DNA of 64,000 nucleotides, from positions 24,988,647 through 25,052,646 of the forward strand of contig NC_054549.1 of NCBI RefSeq assembly GCF_017654505.1, written 5' to 3'. Under the pieces are notes generated by a model. That model was not told the origin of the DNA, made no database searches, and worked only from the letters and a program-made list of their open reading frames with translations. Positions 11,861 through 21,804 of the stretch are shown here, one piece after another. Within the stretch, counting starts at the first letter, position 1. Each line of letters opens with the position of its first letter. Made by a program: the position numbers and the translations under genes. Source of the DNA: Polyodon spathula (taxonomy: Eukaryota > Chordata > Actinopteri > Acipenseriformes > Polyodontidae).

Positions 11861-12416
11861 TGATTAATGTATGTTTTTTACGTAAAAACCATGGAAAGCA
11901 ATAAACAATCACATGCCCATTGTGAACATGCAGTGTTGTGGTGCAGCCTTTAGTGTAGGCAAAGGTGAAAGGCGGCATTTTAAGCACTTGTGTGTATTTA
12001 TTTCCAAACAAAACAAAAATAAATGGTACCGCTTCTTCAAATATGACGAGACTATATACAATGGAGCCTAGGAAGAGCAAGTATGGAAATAAGTGGTATC
12101 CTTGTTAACTGGTACAGCTGTAGATGCTGGGCTGGCAGGTACTCTTCTCTGGGTGTTCTGGAGGTAGTTACTTGCTTTCAGTCCAGGAAATAAAAAGGGA
12201 AATTGTAGTCCTTCCTTTTGGTTTAGCTGCTGCTCTCTGCTCCTTGTCCTGAGTTCATCTCCCCACAAGTGGGTAGACTGTTCCTTAAATACACCTGTGG
12301 CTATGCTTAATTTATTGTCAATTAATCAATTAAGTCCCAGCCACAGTCTGCATGTGTATTTGGCAGGGACAGTATTAACCCTATCCCTGCCGAACTGAAA
12401 GAAAAGCAATGTAACA
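11860..12416 (-). mobile_element. LTR 4, reverse orientation
   Basis: LTR-like composition: poly(A)-signal-type words on the left (reverse TTTATT), a TATA-like TTAAATA at 12285-12291, and upstream of it in LTR orientation an inverted repeat TGTGGCT (12296-12302)/AGCCACA (12339-12345) with inner arms TTAATT and AATTAA. The right end is near GTAACA at 12411-12416. The ends are not fixed because I found no target duplication. Confidence 0.55.
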
Positions 12417-12646
12417 GGGCTTGTACCCTAGCACACCCATTTTTGAGAATAAAATGATAAACTAGTGTCTCACCCAGTCATTTTGTATTGCTAATAAATT
12501 GATAATATTTCAGATACCACTGCACGTATAGGTTATCTTGCTTATTAAATATTGCCTAGATTTGTAGATCTTATTATAAAGCAATTGTAGCTAACAAAAT
12601 AGTTCCATGAACTCTCTTTGTCATGCACATCCATTCATTATATAGG

Positions 12647-12890
12647 GCTGAAATGTGCAGTTTTGAAAGAAACACATGTATTTTAATTAAAACATGATAC
12701 CTACTACTACTCTAGGTTAAAGAAATATCTGTTTGCAAGCCATGCTTTTAGACAGCATTGCACTTCCTGGATCATTTCAACTGAAGAGTGACATTGTTCC
12801 CAGCCCTTCACATGCTTCTTTCCTGTCAATCACAGAGTATCTGTTTCCCTCTCTTCCCTGTTTTAAAGTGTGACCTTTCAAAAACAGACA
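12647..12890. mobile_element. Palindromic MITE family M, copy 1
   Basis: Contains TGTGCAGTTTTGAAAGAAAC, an AACATGATAC word, TAGGTTAAAG, and GCATTGCACTTCCTGGATCA. The same words occur at 21433-21804 (where the first appears inverted at the right end) and at 26216-26430. The right end is indistinct. Confidence 0.6.
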
Positions 12891-13520
12891 GTTCAGTGCA
12901 ATCAGTGGGATAAGGCAATGTCTCCTGCAATACACACCCCTGCTGCTCAGAATGCTTCAGCCCTGTTTACCCAGCTTCATGTACACAGACTCCTGCCAAG
13001 CTCACAGAGTCAGTCCTTTTATATTTTCCATCAGATTTGACATGGAGTCTGGAGAAAACTACTAAAGTCCTTCATGTTGTGAAAATGAACTACTTTACAT
13101 TGTACATGTTATTAAATAGCTTCTTACAGGTTGCTTTCACAGATACCTATTAGCATCTTGAACACAATTAGGGCTAATCAGGGTCTGTGAAACCAAATTA
13201 TAATTTGCAAAAAGTTTTTTTAATTTTTTGTGAAAACAAACATGGTTTCTGATCTTCCAGTGTTTTACCTTTGGAATTTGTAAATGGTTCATTGGGGGGA
13301 TCTTTTTCACTGTGAGCAATCATTTTACTATAAACATCAATGATTTATACTCTTACTATACGATGTGGTGGAATGATACTGTGACAAAGTGGTTAGCAGT
13401 GTGCAGGTGCAGCAGTGATGCGGTGATCAATAACAGACAGACAACGATAAGTGTTTGACCAAATTAATTTGACTGAATATTATAAAAACAGTTTGAAAAA
13501 AACTACATTCAAAGCTATTT
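12891..13520. other. Mostly unannotated; possible LTR end at 13380
   Basis: A TGTGACAAAG start at 13379 followed by short LTR-like words (AACAGACAGACAAC) suggests a small LTR scrap. I cannot define its other end. No coding exon for the Harbinger partner gene was identified here. Confidence 0.25.
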
Positions 13521-13545
13521 ACCTTGTATTATTCCTTCTTTTTAG

Positions 13546-14039
13546 CTAAAACAGTTAAGCGTCCACGCAAGAGTGGGAGGAAGATAGATTTTCTTCTTTG
13601 TAACTGGACAAAGGAGCATCATTATTTTGTTTTAGAAAAGCAGAAGCAGAATCATGAATGGGAAAACAAAGTGATGCAACATTTAACTGAAGAAAATTAC
13701 AAGTGTCAGGAACTGCTAGTTAATAAATTTCTTGGTGGTCTGGAAAGAATTATGAGTCAAACGGCTTCTGGTTACAGCCACTCCCAGCCGTCTCATTCAC
13801 ACCTGCCTCCCCAGCAGCACTTTCCTCCCCAGCAGCACTTCCCACCTCAGCCACCCTACTCTCCTCAGCCACAAATGGCCCCTCAGCCACACATGGCTTC
13901 TCATCCAAACATGCTTCATGTTCTTGAAAGAGTGTCAAGCACAGATACATACAGCCCAACAGCATTAAATCACATATTCACATCACAAACACAAGATGAG
14001 GATGATGTGTATGTGATACATAATTTACAAGTTGCATAA
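13546..14039 (+). CDS. Harbinger Myb/SANT-like partner protein, last exon
   Basis: The 171-codon frame is open from 13524 to a stop at 14037-14039. A splice acceptor (pyrimidine tract then TTTTTAG) ends at 13545, so the exon probably begins there. The protein segment has a basic start (KRPRKSGRK), a charged helical stretch around WENKVMQHLTEENYKCQE, then a proline/glutamine/histidine-rich tail with PPQQHFPPQQHF repeats and an acidic end (DEDDVYVIH). This layout fits the C-terminal half of the Myb-like protein encoded by Harbinger elements. The N-terminal DNA-binding exon was not found, so the gene is incomplete as seen. The exon has no stop or frameshift, unlike its partner. A Harbinger-derived host gene is possible but not shown. 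Confidence 0.6.
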
Positions 14040-14880
14040 GGAAATGGAATACTATGGCTTAAGGATGCTTTGTAACTTACTGTAGTTTATCTGGGGTATT
14101 AAGTTGTATTTTTCTTTTTCTTTTTTCATTAGCCTTTATTTGCTTTCACCAGTGGAAGTGTTTAATTTTTTTTAACAATATTTCATAGTAAGGCATCAGA
14201 AATCATAGGTGAAGAAATGTAAACATATATTTTTTGCATTGTTTAATCATTTTTGGTGTTTAAAACAAAATATAAACCCAGAGAAGGAAACCAAGTACCA
14301 TTAACATTACTTACTACAATGCTAAGTTTATTTTTGGTTTCTATTTGTTATTACTACACGGTCAGACTGAAAGGTGATACACAGTATTTGTGATAATGTT
14401 CATTTCAAATTCAATTTAGTATATGGTGTGCTCAACCCAAAGTCTTGAAAACAAAGGAAAAAACCTTCAATAGTTACTTTGCAAGTTAATGTTAATTTCA
14501 GACATATTATAGAACTTAAAGATCAGTTTAAATGTGATTTGTTTCTTTTTCTAAACTGTTTAGAAACTTTAGATGGTTGTAATGAACATCACAGGTAAAT
14601 GCAAGATTTATTTATTTATTTAATTTTTTAATTTCTACAAATGCTTTTGCAGCCTTTATCATATTTACGTGTATTAACTCTGCATGTTAGGCTTTTTGTT
14701 CTGTTATTTTACAACTTAAACTTGTTTCAGTTCGATTTCAAGATGTTTCAGTTAGCAAAATATTACCTTGTCAGGACTGGCTATACTGTAAGAGTACAAT
14801 TCAATCAGTATTATTCACACAGTTTAAACCAGATTACCGTTTTTGTTTTGCAACTGTTGTACTTGGAAAATCTATAAATG
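14040..14880. other. AT-rich spacer within Harbinger copy 1
   Basis: No gene recognised. Probably 3' untranslated and internal sequence of the transposon. Confidence 0.35.
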
Positions 14881-14890
14881 GAACTTAAAA

Positions 14891-14942
14891 ATGTGTGTAT
14901 GTGTGTGCATACGTATATGTGTGTGCATACGTATGTACACGT

Positions 14943-14985
<43 letters not shown>
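14891..14985. repeat. TG/CA compound microsatellite with palindromic centre
   Basis: TG repeats interrupted by GCATACGTATATG-type words, then (CA)n from about 14943. The change from TG to CA makes the tract self-complementary. Confidence 0.9.
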
Positions 14986-14987
<2 letters not shown>

Positions 14988-15309
14988 AACAGACCCTGAT
15001 TAGCACTACTACTACATTGGGATTGAATCAAAACTTTGACACACCTGTTAATCACAAATTACAAACTTTGTACTAATGGTGGTATTTTCACTTGTCAGAG
15101 GGTCCTTGGAGCTACCCCAGAGGGAACATGTCATCAGCATTAGGTTTGCAATTTTTGATAAGCAGGTGGGTCAAAGGGGGATTTAATCTGGCCCCTTCTT
15201 TAATGCATCATATACATTTATAATCTGGTGTATTGTATAAGGTGTTCTCTGACTTCTGCAGCTCCACCAGCTGTTGTGATGTTGTTGTGACAAACTGGTT
15301 GTGGTAGCC

Positions 15310-15614
15310 TCACTTCTTCTGTCTGAATTTCTTCAACCACTGTCCATGTATCTGCTCCTTACTTTTCTTGCACAAATTATGTAGTCCACAACATGTGGCT
15401 ATGACATAGGGAGTAAAACTGAACTGAAAATCGCTCCTCTTAGATAGGCAATGTCATCTTGCCTTAAGCCTCCCAAATGCTATCTCTAGCACTATCCTAG
15501 CAGAGCTCATGTAAACATTAAATGACTCCTGTGCAGGTGTCATTTGGGGAGAACTGATGTATGGTCTTTGAGGATGAACACTGAAATTTCATGTTCAACA
15601 ATCATTCTGGGATG
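15310..15614 (-). pseudogene. Harbinger transposase, C-terminal exon, inactive
   Basis: Reading leftwards, the frame gives SFNVYMSSARIVLEIAFGRL and then KAR, a stop where the family has tryptophan, and HCLSKRSDFQFSFTPYVIAT followed by CCGLHNLCKKSKE. This is the conserved C-terminal part of Harbinger/HARBI1 nucleases. The glutamate in VLEIAFGRLK corresponds to the third catalytic acid and is kept. The frame ends at a TGA (15310-15312). Upstream, a pyrimidine-rich tract and CAG at 15615-15617 look like a splice acceptor. About 60 family residues normally found before this block are missing. Confidence 0.85.
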
Positions 15615-16224
15615 CTGTTTGAATAAGAAAAAAAAAAACATTGCGAACTTTAGTTTTTATAATGATTAGTAAAATTGTAAATATTTTAATACTGCAAAAG
15701 TCATTTTTATACAACTAATGATGTAAAATTATAAAAAAAATAACAAATACAGTAAACACAACCAATTTCATTATATTTTCATTATATTTTTCAACCTTTT
15801 TTTTGTTTATAGTTGTCTTATACTAAGATGATTGAACGAATGAATGTTTACTAAATTACATTGTGTGTTTTATGAATAACTTGAATCAACAGCTTCTAAC
15901 CTAATTAGTTTCTTACTGAGGGTAATCAATCCGAATGCTTGTATATTTTGGAACTTTTTAATACGTTTGCATCATGTGCATAACCTGGCATGGAGCAATT
16001 TATGTTCTGGAAATTGCAGGAATTAAGCAAAGTCAAATGACTCCACACACCTGTGTTTCTTTTTGTTTGTCTCTTGCAAAGCTGGCAATTAAACAGCATT
16101 GAGCATTAATCTGCAGTACAGGCTTTGAGCAAAGGTGTTGTTTTTAACACATTACTGAGTATGATTAAGAGCAAAATATTGTTGTATGTTACTTTTAACA
16201 CATCCACTGTATATATATATTTGC

Positions 16225-16625
16225 TTATAATAGCAATCCTAAACTAGCTCAAGTGTATCCAATCGCCTTAAAAATCACACACCAAGTTAAGTGGCCTCCA
16301 CCTGTATTAAATTGTAGTGATTTGCATGATTTCAAGATAAGTTCAGCAGTTTCTGTAGGTTCCCTCTGCTGGGTAGTGCATTTCAAAGCAAAGACTCAAC
16401 CATGAGCACCAAGGCGCATTCAAAGGAACTTTCAGTTTTGTATTTTTAAGATATATATATATATTTTTTTCTCAATAAAACTTTTTTCCTCTAACAGTGT
16501 GGAGTATGATGGGTAGATGAGTGAAAAAAAATCCTCATTTAAATGCATGAAACTCTGAGGCACTGACACAACAAAGAAGAAAGAAAGTTTACACTCCCTA
16601 GGGAACTTGAAAGATATCCGGCACT

Positions 16626-16626
<1 letters not shown>
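16225..16626. mobile_element. Tc1-like deletion derivative
   Basis: The left part has a Tc1 leader and a start ATG at about 16401 reading MSTKAHSKELS, the usual beginning of this transposase type. After some 40 bases the sequence jumps to the other terminus: CATTTAAATGCATGAAACTC, then GGCACTG followed by TA. The terminus matches the 3.3-kb Tc1 copy. Nearly all the transposase is deleted. A TA tract begins exactly at the terminal TA. Confidence 0.82.

Positions 16627-16721
<95 letters not shown>
16627..16721. repeat. (TA)n-(CA)n microsatellite
   Basis: About 36 TA units then about 11 CA units, starting at the TA target dinucleotide of the adjoining Tc1 derivative. Confidence 0.97.
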
Positions 16722-16980
16722 AAATGCCCTTGTTCACATTCAGTAATGTTTTAATAAATAACATAATTGTTCACAACGTAATCACTTAAACTATATTTTA
16801 AATATAGTTAAATATATTGTTCCCTAATGTTATAAGGTATGTTTCATGCATCTTCATGGCAACACTAAGGAAAATATACAGTGACCACTAAAGTTTCACA
16901 TAAACTAATATAACTTGTTTCCTGCTCTAAATTGGATTAAGCACAGGGTAGTGACTATTAATATTAATGATGTAGTTTAC

Positions 16981-17547
16981 CAGTATGAGTCATCAACAAC
17001 AGCTTGCAGGATTATAGACACCCATCCTTTTGTATTTATGAAGTCAAGGTATCCATCAGATGGTGGGAGAATGGGGAAGTGAGTACCATATATGCATCCG
17101 ATGACCTGTGGCATCCCACTCATTTGCTCAAAACGGGAAGCTATATCTATTGCCGCTTCATTTGTGGGGAGTCAAGTAAGCCTGGTGAGAAATTCTGTGA
17201 CATAACCCTTGCAGAATTCATACACAAATTTTCTGACCGCACTTTTGTGCACACCAAACTGGTTGGCTACTACTCTGTATTTGGAATTACTTTCTAATTT
17301 ATACAACACAATTGCCGCTCTCATATTTAATGGTATAGGCTTTCTTATGTAATCGTGTGATGGACTCATGAAAGAAGATACAGTATCACAGAGATTCTGA
17401 AAGGATAATCTGGTCAGCCTAAAATTCTCTCTCCAATTGGTGTCATCAAAATGGGCCATTACAATCTTTTCCCACCAGTCCTTACTCTGAAACTTCATCC
17501 ACAGCCTTTTCTGAGAATGTTCACCGACACCCCCAATGCCAAATTAA
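16981..17547 (-). pseudogene. Harbinger transposase, N-terminal exon, inactive
   Basis: From an upstream stop near 17547 the frame reads QKRLWMKFQSKDWWEKIVMA, then WRENFRLTRLSFQNLCDTVS and a helix-turn-helix-like block ending FGVHKSAVRKFVYEF. A TGA interrupts it at about 17169-17171. The reading then continues in the same frame with FEQMSGMPQVIGCIYGTHFP and GWVSIILQAVVDDSY. In active Harbinger nucleases the tyrosine of IYGTH is the first catalytic aspartate (IDGTH). Here TAT replaces GAT. The second aspartate (QAVVDD) is present. With the stop, the lost aspartate and a second stop in the last exon, this copy is dead. Confidence 0.88.
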
Positions 17548-18478
17548 ATACCAAATGCCAAAATTAAAATCAAGCCTTCGCTACTTAGTGTTGAAAACCT
17601 CATGGTATTTCTACTGCTTCTGCACGCAAATTATATTAAAGCCTGAAATTGGTGATTTCAGTTTGCTTGCATTAGCATCCAGAATGGGACAAAAGTTTTT
17701 GTTTTCATTTAGGTGCTAAAATCTAGTTTTCAGCATTGGAGGTAAAATGGTAGAAATGGATGACAGAAAAAGCAAAGTCAATTTCAGCTAATGATCATTT
17801 CAAGATATTTCCCAAAGAAACTACATCTAGATTGAGGTAATTGTTTTCTTAATGTGTCAGGAGAAAATACAATCGATTGCTATTTAGCTTCAGATTAAAC
17901 AAAAGGCTACTAGAGGCTGCGGAACAGAACATAAACGAACAGCTTTAAGAAACCAAACTGGAAAGTCAGCCCAGACGAAAAGCATTTGTGTGCAAGTTAA
18001 ATCAGTACTAAAACGATGTAGCACAGCCACCTCCATTCAACCTGCTGCTTACTGTTTCACAGTTGGAATTTTAGACCCAAATAGCCACGTTTTCTTTGTT
18101 TTGGCTCAGTACTAATATAATTAATTATTGGATGGGACAAATAACATGACAACGAACGTGCTGCACACATTGCCTTTATTAAAGTATGCTGGATGCCCTT
18201 GGGTAACCAAGTTTTAGGGCTTTTTCTAATCGAGTTCCACATCTGTATAACTTGGCAAAGCTTTGCATTACACTTTAACAAATGACAGCATTCTGTTTTA
18301 TTAAGGAAGCAAGTACTACTATTTTTAGGCTTTATAGTGTTCGGAAATACTGTCTACTTAGGTTTATTTAATGTTTAAACAGGTCAGCGAAATGTCAACG
18401 AAATCCTAATTTTATTCCACAACCTACTTGTGAAAAATACTTAAATTTACTGCGATTTAAGTAGACCCCTATTTATAG
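17548..18478. other. Unannotated AT-rich stretch
   Basis: Possibly the outer part of Harbinger copy 1, but no terminal repeat or gene could be recognised. Confidence 0.3.
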
Positions 18479-19149
18479 GTACAGTAACACTTTTTTGCAT
18501 TTTCACTAATAAATGTGTATTTGCATATTATTTAAATACATGTGTACTTACACATAATTACATTGTTGTTATGCATAGTTACAATGTACTTAATGTGTAA
18601 ATCATTTTGCATCATATATGGAAGTATACAATTGTATCAGAAAAGTGCTAGTGTTAGGTTTAGAGTTAGGGTTGGGGTTATATCGTGCAAAAAGATTTAC
18701 GCATTACGTACATTGTAGCTATGTATAATAGTATTGTAATTATGTGTAAGTACACATGTATTTAATAAGTAAGTACTATGTAAATACACAGTAATTCAAG
18801 ACACTTAAGGGTAGATATTCTAAAGTGCTTGTCGCAATAGTCGCAAACAAGTCAGAAGTCTAGGGTGAAATGTACTAAACATGAGCACTGCGGTTAGCGA
18901 GTCTTGAGGGAATGCTTTGCGGCAGCAGTTTTTATTCGCAGTTTAGGCTTAGATGAATATGTAATTATGGGCGTTCCTGCATGAATTCACAAAAAGGGGT
19001 GGAGATAGGGTGGCACTTACAATTGCATCAGATTTGTTAAGCTCCTTTGAAAGCATGTTTTAAACAGTCACAATTGTTGCTAGCATGTCCCGCTTTTTCT
19101 GGTGCATTGCCAGTTGTGCTCTATGCATTTTTGAGGTGAACACTGAAAT

Positions 19150-19355
19150 ACCTATTTTTCCCTAAAAGCAGGGTGTACTTACAAGCCTTGAAAACAATTT
19201 TTTATAACATTTATGGTTTCCCCAACATGCTGGGAGCAATATACAGCACACATGTGCCACAAACCCCTCCAGCTTATTTGTATAATAGGAAACACACCTA
19301 TTCTATTAATGTGCAGGTGGTTTGTAATTGTGCACAATTTAGCACTGCACACTGA
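19150..19355 (+). pseudogene. Harbinger transposase fragment, copy 2, inactive
   Basis: The frame reads YNIYGFPNMLGAIYSTHVPQ, then YNRKHTYSINVQVVCN, clearly the central part of a Harbinger nuclease. It belongs to a different subfamily from copy 1, since the residues around the motif differ. The first catalytic aspartate of the GAID motif is again tyrosine (TAC), and the second (VVCD) is asparagine. A possible splice acceptor (CCCTAAAAGCAG) precedes it. The frame stops soon after. No C-terminal domain was found downstream. Confidence 0.82.
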
Positions 19356-19561
19356 CTTGCTTAAATAAAAACTGACAGTGCACATCTGGCTTATAGGCTA
19401 CTGATGATAATACGAATCAGTGGTATAATGTAAACATTTTTGCTGGTCCCTTGAAATTTGTATTAACGAGAATTGATTGTTCTCCTATAAGTAAGTATCA
19501 TAACTTGTCAGTGCAGCACAATGATCTATTTTGCGTTAATTGTCTAGGCTAGTAAGTATGC

Positions 19562-19579
19562 TAAATAATAATAATAATA

Positions 19580-19624
<45 letters not shown>
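19562..19624. repeat. (AAT)n microsatellite
   Basis: About 20 AAT units with one interruption, inside Harbinger copy 2. Confidence 0.95.
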
Positions 19625-20448
19625 TTAGTTTCAATTAAAAATAATCTTTTATTTTCGTTGTACGCCAGTGTGTACAATGCAGCAGTATGGTTTATTTTGT
19701 GTTACCGGTAGCCTAGCTACAGGCTAAAGTAAAAAGAAAGTACTGTATACAGTATTGTATACTGTAATGGCCTGCTATACAGATTTATATTTTAACATAA
19801 TGTAATGTGTAGCCTACCCAAAACACATTAGTATTATTTTTGTGCGTTAATTTATAAATTTAAAATACATTGAGCACTATAAATGTATGTGTTGCAATTT
19901 TATTGTATTTTTTTTTTTTTTAATTCTGACACCTTATGTCAGAAAAACATGTCTGGTTTAGCGAGGGGCTACTGTATGATTATGAAAAGCTTTTTGGGGG
20001 TGAAGGTGGGGGCCCCACTATAGAATCTGATGGGATTAAACTACCTTTCATTTTTTATATATATAACAGTATTAAAATACTGTAGGTAAAATGAAAACTG
20101 AACAGAATGCATTGTGTAGATGACGTTTACATTTAACAAGAACTATGGTGTTTTGAATCTTGCACCCTTGCATTTATAGACGTTATCCTTCAGGCACCCT
20201 CTGCTGCAGCAAACCACAACTCAACTCCCACTGTTTATTTGAACAATGTCGCAATGTATGATGCTAGAGACCTCGTTAAAAAGATGCAACACATATTTAA
20301 AACAGTATTTTTTAATTCAAATATTTTCTCTTTGTACATACAACAAAATGCATACTTTGCAAATTGTCGCAACAGAAATGCAAACTGCGGTTTGCGCTGT
20401 GACTGGTCCATCTTAGTACATCTACCCCTAAATGTAAAGTGTTACTTA

Positions 20449-21430
20449 TTTAGAACACATAAGGACTGCCCTTGTTGACCCATTAGCTTAGTATAGTCAA
20501 AATACAGTGCCACAGGTCTTCAGATCAGTCAAGTTCAACCTTGAGCCTTGGCAATAGCTAAGCATACACAATTAATTAATGTCTACTAATGGACTGAAAG
20601 ACAATCATAGCAAATAGCACCAGTAAATTGGCAGGTAAACCAAACTAAATTAAGTGTGTACAATAAAGAATTTTGCACTGAGAATACTGTGTGAAGTGAA
20701 GACTAAGGGGCTTAGTCTATTGGAAATAGGTTATTAAGCATTTGGTATCTAGTTTCCCCACACGTTTGGATGAACAATTCAAAGGTCACAATAATACAAA
20801 GCTCCATCACCACATTTCATTTCACATTTGAGAATGAAACCACCCCCACAACAAATCCCTGAGTGAGTCAGCTTTCTAACAAAACCTCATTTTAGACTGT
20901 CAATATTCAATAAAAGAGCATGGGATCCACCTAAGCTGTAATTGCAGATAATTCAATTGAAATAAAATTGGCCTCAGATCTATGAATAAGGTCCATATTT
21001 CAAATTTCCTCTCACTACAGATTTGGGAACCTGTTGAAACGTTTAAAGCTAGACATTTTCTAGTTAAAATAATACTTTTCTGCCGAACTGCTTAAGGAAC
21101 AAGGATGTAATGCAAGTGTCATACCTGCTATTATGGTGCTACTGTGACTGAAACTGACCTGGAAAATGTATTTTTATGATTTACAGAATAAATGTCAGGG
21201 ATGCTGTTTGTATAACATTTTAAAGTGACAAAGTCCAGTGTAACACTATATAGAGGCTGGGTAGGAACAGTCAAACTTTCACACCCGAGCTTGCGTCTTA
21301 ACCACTGCAAACAAGTCAGCTCACCTGCACTTCTGGTTATATAACTTTTAGCCTCGTCTCCTCTCACTGACACAGTCTGGAACAGCAATGAATTACTCAA
21401 CACCTCCCGTTACACATCACATTCTCTCTA
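20449..21430. other. Unannotated AT-rich stretch
   Basis: No gene or clear element recognised. Confidence 0.3.
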
Positions 21431-21432
21431 TG

Positions 21433-21804
21433 GGTCTCAAATTATCAGTTTAGCAAACTTGTATTTTCATTTTAAAACATGATATCTGGTACTACACTAG
21501 GTTAAAGTAATCTCTGTTTAAAAGCCTTGCTTTCAGACTGACCTGCACTTCATTGGTGATTTCACCTGGAAATTGTCCCCATCAGTGCTTTCCTTCCTGC
21601 CAGTAACATATGGCTGGCACGCTTTGCAGCCTTTGACCTTGAAGACACTGCTGGGGTGAAATGACGAAGCTTGCAATAACAGACCTCCTAGAAGCAAGGC
21701 AAGAAAACTGAGCACTTAATCTAGTGTAGTACAAGGGGCTACGCTGTAAACTGAAAGTACGCAGTTTTAACATGTGTTTCTTTCAAAACTGCACATTTGA
21801 GACC
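21433..21804. mobile_element. Palindromic MITE family M, copy 2
   Basis: GGTCTCAAAT at the left and ATTTGAGACC at the right are exact inverted ends. Inside, TACTACACTAGGTTAA on the left pairs with TTAATCTAGTGTAGTA on the right. Related copies lie at 12.65 and 26.2 kb. No coding capacity. Confidence 0.75.

Larger units (their letters stand above)
15615..16980 (-). other. Probable intron of Harbinger transposase
   Basis: A GTAAAC donor follows the upstream exon (GT at 16979-16980 on the minus strand) and an ACAG acceptor precedes the C-terminal exon. The interval holds a Tc1 deletion derivative and a large TA/CA microsatellite, inserted without touching the exons. Because some family residues are missing between the exons, a deletion at a splice edge is also possible. 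Confidence 0.55.
13524..17547. mobile_element. Harbinger-type transposon, copy 1 (core)
   Basis: Two convergent genes mark an autonomous-type Harbinger: a Myb-like partner exon on the plus strand (13546-14039) and a split transposase on the minus strand (15310-17547). In this superfamily the partner helps bring the nuclease to the transposon ends (family knowledge). I did not locate the terminal inverted repeats or the 3-bp target duplication, so the true element is larger than these limits. Later insertions sit inside the transposase intron. Confidence 0.8.
18809..20428 (+). mobile_element. Harbinger-type transposon, copy 2
   Basis: Termini are GGGTAGATATTCTAAA on the left and, on the opposite strand, GGGGTAGATGTACTAAG on the right. 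The flanks are TAA at 18806-18808 and TAA at 20429-20431, the 3-bp target duplication of Harbinger. Internal GCAAAC/GCGGTT words near both ends are also inverted. It contains one transposase fragment and an (AAT)n tract. Its 1620-bp length and missing C-terminal domain make it a deletion derivative. Confidence 0.85.
18479..20448. mobile_element. Palindromic MITE split by a Harbinger insertion
   Basis: Long inverted arms at 18514-18611 and 18686-18790 pair over about 100 bp; for example ATACATGTGTACTTACACAT in the left arm matches the complement of the right arm. The centre (18653-18683) has TTAGGG-like words. The left end reads ACAGTAACACTTT. The matching right end, AAAGTGTTACT, lies at 20436-20446 beyond the inserted Harbinger element. 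Long foldback arms are typical of Angel-like MITEs. Confidence 0.8.

Noticed and set aside
17004..17297. 97-codon plus-strand frame
   Set aside because: Antisense shadow of the Harbinger transposase exon on the minus strand.
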